Source: Conyzicola nivalis_A (GTDB lineage Bacteria > Actinomycetota > Actinomycetes > Actinomycetales > Microbacteriaceae). Taken from it: 64,000 nt of DNA. Both the position numbers and the translations under genes were made by a program. Location: positions 124,001 through 188,000 of the forward strand of contig NZ_JBEPSJ010000001.1 of NCBI RefSeq assembly GCF_040548875.1, written 5' to 3'. The notes under the pieces were generated by a model, which was given only the letters and a program-made list of their open reading frames with translations, did no database searches and was not told the DNA's origin. Positions 44,206 through 52,891 of this stretch are shown here, one piece after another (the first letter of the stretch is position 1; each line of letters begins with the position of its first letter).

Positions 44206-45788
44206 ACGCCTTCGCCGACGGAATAGCGTCGCTGCTCGACCTGCAGGTGCTCCTCGGTCTCCTCCTCGGCCTCGCGCTCGGGTTCCTCGTCGGAGCCTTC
44301 CCGGGAATCACGGCGACAATGGCCGTCGCCCTCGCGGCCGGCTTCACGCTGACCCTCGAGCCCGTGCAGGGCCTCGCGGTACTGCTCACGATCTACGTGG
44401 CCGCGAACTTCGGCGACCGGGTGCCCTCGATCCTCGTCAACACCCCGGGCACCCCGGCGTCGATCGCGACCACCCTCGACGGGTACCCGATGGCGAAGCA
44501 AGGCAAGGCGGGTCTCGCGCTCACCGTGTCGGCCATCGTCTCGGCGATCGGCATTCTCGCCAGCCTCGTGATCTTCGCAGCCTTCGCCATCCCGATCGCC
44601 ACGATCGCCCGCGACTACTTCAAGTCGCCCGAGCTGTTCGCCCTCGTGATCTTCGGCCTCACGATCATGATCAGCATCTCGTCGAAGTCGATTCTCAAGG
44701 GCGTGCTCGCCGGCGTCTTCGGCCTCGCGCTCGGCACCGTAGGGGTGTTCCCCGCGACCGGCGACCAGCGACTCACGTTCGGCAGCCTCGACCTCTGGGA
44801 CGGCTTCAACTTCATCGCCGTCATCATCGGCCTGTTCGGCATCGCCGAGCTCTTCGACCAGCTGCTCACGCACCACGCGAGCAAGATCAAGCCGATCTCC
44901 AGCCTCGGCCGCTACTGGCCGACCAGGGCAGAGGTCAAGCGCATGGGGCGCCCGCTCGGCGTCAGCGGTCTGGTCGGCCTCATCGTAGGACTCATCCCTG
45001 CCGCCGGCGGCGACATCGCCGGGCTCATCGGCTGGGACCGCGCGAAGCGCATCTCGAAGCACCCCGAGGAGTTCGGCAAGGGGTCTATCGAGGGCATCAC
45101 CGCCTCCGACACGGCGTCGAGCGCCACTCTCGGCGGATCGCTCACGACGACTATGGCTCTGGGCGTTCCGGGCGACTCGGTCATGGCGGTGATGATCGGC
45201 TCCATGATCATCTGGGGCATCACCCCCGGCCCCGACCTGTTCACCTCGCGCCCCGACCTCGTGGTCAGCATCACGGGCATCATGCTCGTGGCGACCATCC
45301 TCTCGCTCGGCCTCAGCCTCGTGCGGATGAAGGGGATGGTGAAGCTGCTCGACGTTCCGCAGCACTACATCTGGAGCGCCATCCTGATCTTCTGCATCAT
45401 CGGCACCTACGCGACCACCAACAGCTTCTACACCGTCGGCACCATGCTGGTCTTCGGCGTCATCGGCGTGATCATGAAGCGCACCGGGTTCCCCGCGGGC
45501 CCGGTCGTGCTCGGGCTGCTGCTCGGCCCGCTCGCCGAGGAGAACCTGTCGCGCACCCTGTCGATCCTGCCGACCAAGCCGTTCCTCGAGGTCGTCAGCC
45601 CCATCGCGATCGCGCTGCTCGCGCTCTCCGCGCTGTCGCTGCTGCTGCCGATCATCCGCCGCGCGCGCGGTCCGAAGGGCGAGCGGGGCAAGACCCTCGC
45701 CCAGTCCCTCCTCGACGCGGAGGTCGCCGACATCGACGCCGCGAAGAACGACACACGCGCATCCGCATCGACCACCCCCGAGAAGTAG
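44202..45788 (+). CDS. TTT transporter large membrane subunit (TctA)
   Basis: A 528-residue permease with about twelve membrane segments, driven by an ion gradient. It carries the conserved TctA segments LGFLVGAFPGITATMAVALA, VNTPGTPASIATTLDGYPMAKQGKAG, and the second-half repeat GLIPAAGGDIAGLIGWDRAK. The two GxPG-type repeats are the family signature. The C-terminal tail is charged. It is coupled to tctB. Confidence 0.93.
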   Translation: MNAFADGIASLLDLQVLLGLLLGLALGFLVGAFPGITATMAVALAAGFTLTLEPVQGLAVLLTIYVAANFGDRVPSILVNTPGTPASIATTLDGYPMAKQGKAGLALTVSAIVSAIGILASLVIFAAFAIPIATIARDYFKSPELFALVIFGLTIMISISSKSILKGVLAGVFGLALGTVGVFPATGDQRLTFGSLDLWDGFNFIAVIIGLFGIAELFDQLLTHHASKIKPISSLGRYWPTRAEVKRMGRPLGVSGLVGLIVGLIPAAGGDIAGLIGWDRAKRISKHPEEFGKGSIEGITASDTASSATLGGSLTTTMALGVPGDSVMAVMIGSMIIWGITPGPDLFTSRPDLVVSITGIMLVATILSLGLSLVRMKGMVKLLDVPQHYIWSAILIFCIIGTYATTNSFYTVGTMLVFGVIGVIMKRTGFPAGPVVLGLLLGPLAEENLSRTLSILPTKPFLEVVSPIAIALLALSALSLLLPIIRRARGPKGERGKTLAQSLLDAEVADIDAAKNDTRASASTTPEK

Positions 45789-45800
45789 GGCTGAACCGCA

Positions 45801-46670
45801 ATGAGAACCAGAGAAATCCTGACAGCCGTGCCCGTCGCCTTCCACGAGAACGGCGACCTCGACCTCGACGGCTCGCGTGAGATCCTGCGCTACGTCGCCG
45901 CCTCGGGCAACGAGGGCGCGTTCGTGCTCGGCACGACGGGGGAGTTCCCCTCGCTCACGTTCGAGGAGCGCACCGCGCTGGTCGCGGCGAGCATCGAAGA
46001 GCTGTCGCCCCACATGCGCGTGGTGGTGCATGTGGGTGCGGCCAGCACGCACGAGGCGCTGCGTCTGGTGGCGCAGGCCCGCGAGGCCGGTGCCAAAGAG
46101 ATCGCGGTGCTCACGCCCTACTACCTCAAGGCGACCGACAAGGCGCTGCTCGACTACTTCACCGCCGTCGCGAACGCCGCCGGCGGGCTCGACGTTTTCA
46201 TCTACGTCTTCCGCGCCGTGAGCGGCAACTTCATCTCGAACGAGCTCATGGCCACGCTCGCGACCCTGCCGAACGTGGTCGGCGCGAAGGTCAGCGACGA
46301 GCCGCTCGAGCAGATCCGTGCCTACCGTGACGTGGTTCCCGAGGACTTCCTCATCTACACCGGCTCCGACCGCGACCTGGGCCGGGCCGCGGACTACGGT
46401 GCCCAGGGCGTCATCTCCGGCGTCTCGTCGGTGCTGCCGAAGCCGTTCCGTGCGCTCGCTGCCGCCCACGACTCCGGCGACGCCGCCGAGATCGAGAACG
46501 CCCAGCGCAGCGTCGACGAGGTCGTGGATGCGATCGCCGGCAACATGGGGCGGATGAAGGCCGCGTACGCGCTGCTCGGTGTGCGTGGCGGAACCACCCG
46601 CATGGCCATCGAGGCGCCCTCCGACGAGGCGCTCGCCGAGATCGAGCGGGTCGTCGCGCTCTATCGCTGA
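45801..46670 (+). CDS. DapA-family (dihydrodipicolinate synthase/N-acetylneuraminate lyase) aldolase or dehydratase
   Basis: A 289-residue TIM-barrel lyase working through a Schiff base. It has the GTTGE substrate loop (VLGTTGEFPSLT), Tyr135 in FIYVFRAVSG and the Schiff-base Lys163 in VVGAKVSDE. It starts 12 bases after tctA, so it belongs to the transporter operon and is unlikely to be the lysine-pathway DapA. Candidates are a 2-keto-3-deoxy sugar acid aldolase or a 5-dehydro-4-deoxyglucarate-type dehydratase. The usual YN(V/I)P motif is altered to YVFR, so the substrate may differ from known members. Confidence 0.85.
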   Translation: MRTREILTAVPVAFHENGDLDLDGSREILRYVAASGNEGAFVLGTTGEFPSLTFEERTALVAASIEELSPHMRVVVHVGAASTHEALRLVAQAREAGAKEIAVLTPYYLKATDKALLDYFTAVANAAGGLDVFIYVFRAVSGNFISNELMATLATLPNVVGAKVSDEPLEQIRAYRDVVPEDFLIYTGSDRDLGRAADYGAQGVISGVSSVLPKPFRALAAAHDSGDAAEIENAQRSVDEVVDAIAGNMGRMKAAYALLGVRGGTTRMAIEAPSDEALAEIERVVALYR

Positions 46671-46714
46671 CCTTTCCTTCGAGCAGTTAGTCTCGGGCGT
46701 GGGCGATCCAGCTC

Positions 46715-46894
46715 ATGTTCGGGGTGGCCATCGTGGTGCCGTTCGTGTCGATCGTCGTCACGGCGGTGCGCCGCGATCGCGACCCCGACACCCGCAACTG
46801 GTGGGTCGCTGCCGCAGGGGTGGGGCTGGTCGCGGCGACCTTCGTCGTGTGCGTCGCGCTCGAGGCCGCCGCGGTGAACAAGCCGTTCCCCTGA
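46715..46894 (+). CDS. Small two-helix membrane protein
   Basis: A 59-residue protein beginning MFGVAIVVPF at the ATG at 46715. Two hydrophobic helices are separated by a basic/acidic loop (VRRDRDPDTRNWW), and the C terminus is NKPFP. Codon use is typical for the genome, and the frame is closed by a stop eight codons before the ATG. No family recognised. It lies 44 bases after the aldolase gene. Confidence 0.55.
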   Translation: MFGVAIVVPFVSIVVTAVRRDRDPDTRNWWVAAAGVGLVAATFVVCVALEAAAVNKPFP

Positions 46895-47013
46895 TGCCGT
46901 CGCTCTGTGTCGAAACTTTTTCGACTGTACCCCGAAAGCGATGGACGCCGCCTCCTCGAAGTGCTTAGCTAAAGGTGAAAACTTTTCTTGCGTTCTGGGG
47001 GAGGAGCGTCGCT

Positions 47014-48042
47014 GTGGACACGTCACACTCGCGATCGCCCCTGCCCGTGCTGCGCATTCTCGTGCTCGCAGCATCCGCCGCCTTCCTGTGGTTCGTCGCC
47101 TCGCTCTTTCTCGGGTCGAGTTCCGCCGCCGCCTCGCACGCCGACGAGCGTTCGCCTCTTGACGGTGTGGCATCGCTCGTCGGGTCGGTGACAGCGCCAG
47201 TGACGGCCGCCGTGACGCCGGTCGTCGCGACGCCGGTTGCGGTCGTCGTCCCCGTCGTCGAGGCGGTTGCTCCGGTCGCCGCTCCGGTGGTCTCGGCCGC
47301 GGTATCCGCCCCCGTCGCGGCTGCGGTCGCGCCCGTCGTGAAGCCGGCCGCAACCGTCGTCTCCACCGTCACCGCTCCGGCTGCCCCCGTCGTCACCACC
47401 GTCGTCGCCCCCGTGCTGGCTCCGGTGGTCGCGACGCTCACACCGGTGGTGGGTGCACTCGCGCCCGCTGTAGCCCCGCTCGCCCCCGTCGTCGCACCGC
47501 TCGCTCCGGTCCTGGGCCCCGTGATCGCACCGCTCGCGCCCGTTCTGGGCCCCGTCGTCGCCCCGCTCGGCCCCGTACTCGGACCGGTCGTCGCACCGCT
47601 GACGCCCGCCGTCGACGTGCTCACCCCGCTGCTGTCCGGGCGCGACCCGGCCGCCCGCACTCCCGGCGTCGCAGCCGCGCTGGCCTTCGTGCAGCCGAGT
47701 ACAGACGGCTCGAACGCGAGAACGACGGATGGCGCGGCGTTGGCCAGTCTAGGCCGGGCACTGTCGGCGCCGGCGAGCGGCGCTTCGATCGAGGCATCCA
47801 CGCTCGTGACGCCTTCCGGCGGTCTGCCCTCACCCCTGCCCGGGGAGTCACCCGCCGACCCCGCCCTTCCGGCCGCCAGCTCGGGCGGTGCCGCGGGCGG
47901 CGGAGGCGGCTGTGCCTCGGCGGCCGGCGACGACCCCGCTCGCTTCTCATTCGACTTCGCTGTATCCGGGATGCGCGCCCCGCTCTTCGACGACGAACTC
48001 CCGTCGTCGCCCACTTTCCCCTCGGACACTACTCCCGACTGA
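47014..48042 (+). CDS. Secreted Pro/Val/Ala-rich low-complexity protein
   Basis: A 342-residue exported protein starting at the GTG at 47014, which has a strong GGGGAGGAG site eight bases before it; a GTG at 46975 is possible but has none. After a signal anchor (about 8-35), residues about 50-205 are a nearly pure P-V-A-x repeat with units such as APVLGPVVAPL. The rest is Ser/Gly/Pro-rich, with one cysteine in GGGGGCAS. Such regions often span the cell wall. Followed 83 bases later by another surface protein gene. No family recognised. Confidence 0.7.
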   Translation: MDTSHSRSPLPVLRILVLAASAAFLWFVASLFLGSSSAAASHADERSPLDGVASLVGSVTAPVTAAVTPVVATPVAVVVPVVEAVAPVAAPVVSAAVSAPVAAAVAPVVKPAATVVSTVTAPAAPVVTTVVAPVLAPVVATLTPVVGALAPAVAPLAPVVAPLAPVLGPVIAPLAPVLGPVVAPLGPVLGPVVAPLTPAVDVLTPLLSGRDPAARTPGVAAALAFVQPSTDGSNARTTDGAALASLGRALSAPASGASIEASTLVTPSGGLPSPLPGESPADPALPAASSGGAAGGGGGCASAAGDDPARFSFDFAVSGMRAPLFDDELPSSPTFPSDTTPD

Positions 48043-48125
48043 GTGGGTCGTTCCTGCCCGGACGCAGGCACGATCACCGCCTCCCCACGGAGGCAACAAC
48101 CACTCAATCAATAGGAGTAACAACC

Positions 48126-49349
48126 ATGTCTACATTCATCTCACGGGGGCTCTACCTCGTGCTCTTCACCGGGGGGCTCACGCTCCTCGGGGCAGGCGTA
48201 GCGAACGCCGCCGACACCACCGGAGACGACGGGCTGCTCTCGGGCACCCAGATTCTCGCGCCCGTCACCGCTCCGGTAACCGCCGTCGGCAACGCGATCA
48301 CCGTGCTCGGCGACGCGGTCGCCGCGCCGGCAGCGGCGCCCGTCGTGGCGCCGGTCGAGCCGGTCGCGCCGGTCACACCCGTCGCACCGCCCGTCGCAGC
48401 TCCCGCGCCGGCAGCGACCAGCGGTTCGGACTCGGTGCTTGGGGGAACCCAGACGATCGTCGAGGCGACGGTTCCGGTGACCGTGCAGGGTAACGCAATC
48501 AGCCTGCTCGGCGACGCCGTCTCGTCGGGGGCCACGGCCCCCGTCGTGCCGGTGGCCGAGCCGACCCCGCCGGAGACGGCACCCACCACCTCGGGTTCCG
48601 ACAGCATCGCCGGGGGAACGCAGGTCCTGCCGGACATCGCCATCCCGGTGACGGTCGGCGGCAACGCGATCAGCCTGCTCGGCGACTCGTCGTCGACGGG
48701 CGCGGCAGCTGCGACGGTTCCGGCCGCTCCGGCGACGGGTTCCACCGGTAGCGGTGCGACCACCTCGGGTTCCGACAGCATCGCCGGGGGAACGCAGGTC
48801 CTGCCGGACATCGCCATCCCGGTGACGGTCGGCGGCAACGCGATCAGCCTGCTCGGCGACTCGTCGTCGACGGGCGCCATGGCTCCGACTGCAACCGAGG
48901 GTGCAAGCGGTGGAGCAATCACGACGGGGGGCGACGGAATCCTGGGCGGAACACAGATCCTCCCGGCGATTGCCTTGCCGGTCACGGTGGGCGGTAACGC
49001 GATCAGCGTTCTCGGCACCGCGACCGCAGGAACGTCCGGCCTGCCGGCCACGCCCGTGACGCCGACCACGCCGGTCACGCCGACCACGCCTGTGACGCCG
49101 ACCACGCCGGTGACCCCGGTCGCCCCGGTGACGCCGACCGCGCCGACTATACCGACCACCCCGTCGGCGACCGTGACGGTGGCGGCCTCCGATGGAACCA
49201 CGGCCATCGGCTCCAGCTCGTCGTCGGCTCTCTCGGCGCAGCGGCTGGCCTACACCGGTGTGGACCTCGCGCCGGTTCTGGGCGTCGTCGCCGCGCTTCT
49301 GGTCGCGGGCCTCGCCCTCGCCCTTCTGGGGCGTCGTCGCCGGGTCTAG
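48126..49349 (+). CDS. Surface protein with five chaplin-like repeats and a sortase-type anchor
   Basis: A 407-residue cell-wall protein. A signal peptide ends at VANAAD (about residue 28). Five modules follow, each reading roughly GTQ-x7-PVTVxGNAIS(L/V)LGD, separated by Pro/Thr/Ala linkers; the fifth is followed by a T-P-V repeat. The modules resemble the chaplin fold (VPV..PVNVCGN.V.VVG) but have no cysteines. The C terminus LAYTG, a hydrophobic helix and RRRR form a sorting signal variant of LPxTG. An AT-rich leader with AGGAGTAA precedes the ATG. Modules 3 and 4 are identical in DNA. Confidence 0.78.
   Translation: MSTFISRGLYLVLFTGGLTLLGAGVANAADTTGDDGLLSGTQILAPVTAPVTAVGNAITVLGDAVAAPAAAPVVAPVEPVAPVTPVAPPVAAPAPAATSGSDSVLGGTQTIVEATVPVTVQGNAISLLGDAVSSGATAPVVPVAEPTPPETAPTTSGSDSIAGGTQVLPDIAIPVTVGGNAISLLGDSSSTGAAAATVPAAPATGSTGSGATTSGSDSIAGGTQVLPDIAIPVTVGGNAISLLGDSSSTGAMAPTATEGASGGAITTGGDGILGGTQILPAIALPVTVGGNAISVLGTATAGTSGLPATPVTPTTPVTPTTPVTPTTPVTPVAPVTPTAPTIPTTPSATVTVAASDGTTAIGSSSSSALSAQRLAYTGVDLAPVLGVVAALLVAGLALALLGRRRRV
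48585..48703 (+). repeat. 119-bp direct repeat, copy 1
   Basis: Encodes module 3 of the chaplin-like protein. Identical base for base to 48759-48877, 174 bases downstream. Confidence 0.9.
48759..48877 (+). repeat. 119-bp direct repeat, copy 2
   Basis: Encodes module 4 of the chaplin-like protein. Identity at the DNA level, while modules 1, 2 and 5 have diverged, points to a recent in-frame duplication or gene conversion. Confidence 0.9.
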
Positions 49350-49370
49350 TCGACTGAGCGCGCGGTGACG

Positions 49371-49399
49371 GCCGGGCATTCTTCTGGGGGATGCCCGGC
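49371..49399 (+). terminator. Hairpin after the chaplin-like gene
   Basis: Nine-base perfect arms (GCCGGGCAT / ATGCCCGGC) with an 11-base loop, 22 bases beyond the stop. Probable terminator separating it from the holin-like gene. Confidence 0.6.
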
Positions 49400-49502
49400 T
49401 TCGCCGCGCCCGCGAACACAGCCGGCGGTCGCAGACGAGGGTCGACAGCGCGGCGTACCGGCCAATAACATTCGAGCATTACCCCGAACGGACGGCACCC
49501 CC

Positions 49503-49892
49503 ATGATTCGCTTCCTGATCTCGGCCGCCATATTCCTCGGCACCTCCGCCGCCGGCCTGCTCATCGCCGGCTGGCTCATCGACGGGGTCGAGCTGCAGCC
49601 CGCCGGCTTCATCGTGGCGGTGCTGGTCTTCGCCCTGTGCCAGGGCGTGCTCGGACCGTTCGTCTTCAACGTCGCGCGCCAGTACGCCTCCGCGGTACTC
49701 GGCGGGATCGGCCTGGTGACCACGCTGCTGTCGCTGGCGATCGCCTCGCTGTTCGAGGGCGGCCTGCACATCACCGGCGTCACGGCCTGGATACTGGCCT
49801 CCCTCGTCGTCTGGCTGGTGACGGCCCTCGGCGGCTGGATCCTCGGCGCGATCTTCATCAAGCGCAGGGTCGAAGCGCGCAAGGACCGCTGA
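49503..49892 (+). CDS. Phage-holin-family-like four-helix membrane protein
   Basis: A 129-residue integral membrane protein with four hydrophobic helices and a basic tail (KRRVEARKDR), resembling the chromosomal actinobacterial proteins called phage holin family (superfamily IV type). There is no endolysin or phage gene nearby, so a lysis role is unlikely. Start MIRFLISAAIF at the ATG at 49503. Confidence 0.7.
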   Translation: MIRFLISAAIFLGTSAAGLLIAGWLIDGVELQPAGFIVAVLVFALCQGVLGPFVFNVARQYASAVLGGIGLVTTLLSLAIASLFEGGLHITGVTAWILASLVVWLVTALGGWILGAIFIKRRVEARKDR

Positions 49893-49952
49893 GTGCGCTG
49901 CTTCGCTGAGCTTGCGGTGGTGCGCGGCGAACGCCCGTAGCGGCTGGATGCC

Positions 49953-50726
49953 TCAGCCGAGCAGCTCTCGCAGGGGAGTCCACCCGATCGGCAACGGTCC
50001 GCGGATGTCGGCCCGTTGTCGATCGGCAGCGGCCGACCAGCCCTGGGCCTCGACCGCCCCGCGTTCGCCGACCGCGCCGCGCGCGACCCGGAATCCCACG
50101 TCTTCCAGCACCGCATCCGGAGCGCTGCCACGGCGCACCGAGGCGCGACAGCTCCACGCCTGGTCGGCCCAGCCGCCGCCGCGCAGCGCCCGGTAGTCGC
50201 CGTAGCGGGCGGTGTCGGCGTAGTCCCAGCACCACTCCCAGATGTTGCCGATCGTGTCGTACAGCCCGAAATCGTTCGGCAGCTTGAGCGCCACATCCCG
50301 CGGACCGTCGATGCCGTCGGCCGCCGACCAGGCGATCTCGTCGAGCGGCCCGTAGGTGGGTGTGGCCGTGCCGGCGCGGCAGGCGAACTCCCATTCGGCC
50401 TCGGTCGGCAGGCGGTAGCCGTCGGACCCGGGATCCCAGGTGACGGCACGGCCGTCGATGGAGTACGCCTCGGTCAGGCCGGCGGCAACAGATGCGTCAT
50501 TGCACCAGCCCACGGCCGCGAACCAGGTCACGGCATGGGCGGGTGCCAGCGGCGAGGCGGTGATGTCCGTGGCATCCGCTGCCCTGGCGAACTCTGCGAG
50601 CAGCACGGGTGTGGCGCGGATCGCGAACGGCTGCAGCCGCACTTCACGAGCGCCGTCCGTGCGCGCGTCCCTCAAGGTGATGGAGCCGCCCGGGATCTCG
50701 CTGAAGCTCTCGTGGTCGACGCCCAT
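49953..50726 (-). CDS. Formylglycine-generating-enzyme-fold (SUMF1) protein
   Basis: A 257-residue protein with the SUMF1/FGE-sulfatase fold: GYRLPTEAEWEFACRAGT, FGLYDTIGNIWEWCWD and YRALRGGGWADQAWSCRASVRRG are the family landmarks. Enzymes of true formylglycine type need two cysteines near the final motif; only one is seen here, so copper-dependent FGE activity is doubtful. EgtB-like or structural roles are alternatives. No sulfatase is encoded nearby. It is divergent from the Tad genes with 72 bases between starts. Confidence 0.8.
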   Translation of the reverse strand: MGVDHESFSEIPGGSITLRDARTDGAREVRLQPFAIRATPVLLAEFARAADATDITASPLAPAHAVTWFAAVGWCNDASVAAGLTEAYSIDGRAVTWDPGSDGYRLPTEAEWEFACRAGTATPTYGPLDEIAWSAADGIDGPRDVALKLPNDFGLYDTIGNIWEWCWDYADTARYGDYRALRGGGWADQAWSCRASVRRGSAPDAVLEDVGFRVARGAVGERGAVEAQGWSAAADRQRADIRGPLPIGWTPLRELLG

Positions 50727-50798
50727 GGCTCGAGCGTAGGGCACGCCCGGTTGTGGATAACTCGCGCGCGAGATCCGCCGTCCGAAGAAAATGTCAGG

Positions 50799-52031
50799 AT
50801 GTCGCACGCCGAGTCGATCATCACCGACCAGGTCCGCGAGCGCGTGCGGCGCGACGGCGTCGACCTGCGCACCGACCGCGAGCTCGCCGGACGGTACGTG
50901 CGCGACGCCGTGCAGCGCTACAGCGAGCGGGCGCTCGGCGGATCGGTGCCGCTGCTGGCCGACGAGGCGCACACGACCCGCCAGATCGTCGCGACGCTCA
51001 CCGGCTTCGGGGCGCTGCAGCCGTTCTTCGACGACGCCGAGATCGAGGAGATCTGGATCAACGGCCCCGACCGCGTGTTCGTCGCCCGCAATGGGGTGCC
51101 GGAACTCACGTCCGTCGTGCTGACCGACGGCGAGGTGCGCGACCTCGTGGAGCGCATGCTGCAGTCGTCCGGCCGCCGCGTCGACCTGTCCTCTCCCTTC
51201 GTCGACGCGTCGCTTCCCGACGGCAGCCGCCTCCACGTCGTCATCCCGGATGTGACCCAGGTGCACTGGGCCGTGAATATCCGAAAGTTCACGCAGCGCA
51301 TCCGCGACCTCCAACGGCTCATCGCGCTCGGCTCGCTCAGCCATCAGGCGGCCGAGTTCCTCCGCATGTGCGTGCTCTCGGGCCAGAACATCCTCGTCTC
51401 CGGGGCCACCCAGAGCGGCAAGACCACGATGATCAACGCGCTGCTGTCGAGCGCCAGGGCAAGCGAGCGCATCGTCACGGTGGAGGAGACCTTCGAACTC
51501 GACCTCGGCGCGCGCGACCGGGTCGCGATGCAGTGTCGTCAGCCCAGTCTCGAGGGCACGGGCGAGATCACGCTGCGCCGGCTCATCAAGGAGTCGCTGC
51601 GGATGCGCCCCGACCGCCTCGTGGTCGGCGAGGTGCGCGAGGCGGAGTCGCTCGATCTCCTCATCGCCCTCAACAGCGGCCTCCCCGGCATGTCGAGCAT
51701 CCACGCCAACAGCGCACGCGACGCTCTGGCCAAGCTGTGCACCCTCCCGCTGCTGGCCGGGCGCAACATCGACTCGGCATTCGTCGTCCCGACCGTCGCT
51801 GGGTGCATCGACGTGGTCGTGCACTGTGAGATCGGCCGCGGGGGACGCCGCCGTGTGGTCGAGATCGTCGCCCCGAGCGGGCAGGTCACCGGGGCGGTCA
51901 TCGAGACCAGCACGATCTTCGCGCTCGACGGCGACCAACTGGTGGCGACCGGAGGGCATCCGACAAAGACGGCGAAGTTCCGCACCGCGGGTTTCGATCC
52001 GGCGTCGATACTCACCAGAAGCCGCCTATGA
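50799..52031 (+). CDS. tadA: Tad/Flp pilus assembly ATPase (CpaF/TadA)
   Basis: A 410-residue hexameric secretion ATPase that powers assembly of Flp-type pili from the cytoplasmic side. It has Walker A GATQSGKTT with Lys208, the Asp box and Walker B region (IVTVEETFELDL, RPDRLVVGEVREAES) and the His box in SSIHANSARDAL. The open frame extends far upstream but has a ribosome site (AGGA-type) only near the ATG at 50799. First gene of a seven-gene Tad operon with 4-base overlaps. Confidence 0.92.
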   Translation: MSHAESIITDQVRERVRRDGVDLRTDRELAGRYVRDAVQRYSERALGGSVPLLADEAHTTRQIVATLTGFGALQPFFDDAEIEEIWINGPDRVFVARNGVPELTSVVLTDGEVRDLVERMLQSSGRRVDLSSPFVDASLPDGSRLHVVIPDVTQVHWAVNIRKFTQRIRDLQRLIALGSLSHQAAEFLRMCVLSGQNILVSGATQSGKTTMINALLSSARASERIVTVEETFELDLGARDRVAMQCRQPSLEGTGEITLRRLIKESLRMRPDRLVVGEVREAESLDLLIALNSGLPGMSSIHANSARDALAKLCTLPLLAGRNIDSAFVVPTVAGCIDVVVHCEIGRGGRRRVVEIVAPSGQVTGAVIETSTIFALDGDQLVATGGHPTKTAKFRTAGFDPASILTRSRL

Positions 52032-52891
52032 CTCTCATCTGGGGTCTCCTGCTCGGCATCGGCGCGCTCCTCGTCATCTCGCCGGTGCTCTGGCCCGCCA
52101 CCGCTCTGCCGCGCGCGGACTCGTCCGGGCCGGTGGACGTGCTGCGCGTGCGTCTCGTGCAGGCCGGGCTGCCCCGGGTGTCGGTAACCACCTTCGCCGT
52201 GGTCTCGGTCATCCTCGCTCTGCTCACCGCGGCCGTGACGATCGCCCTCATCCCGGTGACGGCCCTCGGCGTCGCGGCTGGAGTGGTGGCGCTCGTGCTG
52301 CCCAGCGTGCTGGTGACGAGCCGATCGCGTTCGCGACGCCGTGCGACCAGGGTCGTCTGGCCCGACGTCGTCGACCATCTGGTGTCGGCGGTGCGGTCGG
52401 GGCTGGCGCTTCCCGACAGCGTCGTGACCCTGGCGCACGCCGGGCCGCCCATCACCCGCGAGGCCTTCGCCGGCTTCGAGACGCAATACCGGGCGACCGG
52501 TAACTTCTCGCTCTGTGTCTCCGAGCTGAAGGAGCGGCTCGCCGACCCCGTGGCCGACCGCATCCTCGAGACCCTGCGCATGTCGCGTGAGGTCGGCGGT
52601 ACCGAGCTGACGACCGTGCTGCGCAATCTCGCGGCGTACCTCCGGCAGGAGGCGGCGATCCGCTCCGAGGTCGAGGCGCGGCAGTCGTGGGTGATGAACG
52701 CGGCCCGTCTCGGGGTCGCCGCCCCGTGGATCGTGCTGCTGTTGCTGGCGACCCGCCCGGAGGCGGCAGTCGCCTACAACACGGCGGCGGGAGGCGTGCT
52801 CGTGATCGCCGGCCTCGCCGTCTCGGTCGTCGCCTACCGCATCATGGTCGCTATCGGCCGCATCCCCGATGAACGGCGATGGTTCCGATGA
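52028..52891 (+). CDS. tadB: Tad pilus membrane platform protein TadB
   Basis: A 287-residue type II secretion system F-domain protein with membrane segments at both ends and the cytoplasmic helical domain LVSAVRSGLALPDSVVTLA. With TadC it forms the inner-membrane platform of the pilus machine. It starts in an ATGA overlap with tadA. Confidence 0.88.
   Translation: MTLIWGLLLGIGALLVISPVLWPATALPRADSSGPVDVLRVRLVQAGLPRVSVTTFAVVSVILALLTAAVTIALIPVTALGVAAGVVALVLPSVLVTSRSRSRRRATRVVWPDVVDHLVSAVRSGLALPDSVVTLAHAGPPITREAFAGFETQYRATGNFSLCVSELKERLADPVADRILETLRMSREVGGTELTTVLRNLAAYLRQEAAIRSEVEARQSWVMNAARLGVAAPWIVLLLLATRPEAAVAYNTAAGGVLVIAGLAVSVVAYRIMVAIGRIPDERRWFR

Noticed and set aside
44166..46469. Open frame of 767 codons on the minus strand over tctA and the aldolase
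   Set aside because: Shadow of the two plus-strand genes; composition is typical of antisense frames and no motif is present.
49055..49165. CCGACCACGCC-type tandem repeats as a minisatellite or CRISPR
   Set aside because: They are in-frame Thr-Pro-Val linker codons at the end of the chaplin-like protein.
49503..49892. Holin-like gene as evidence of a prophage
   Set aside because: No endolysin, integrase, capsid or att site is nearby; this is a chromosomal membrane protein family.
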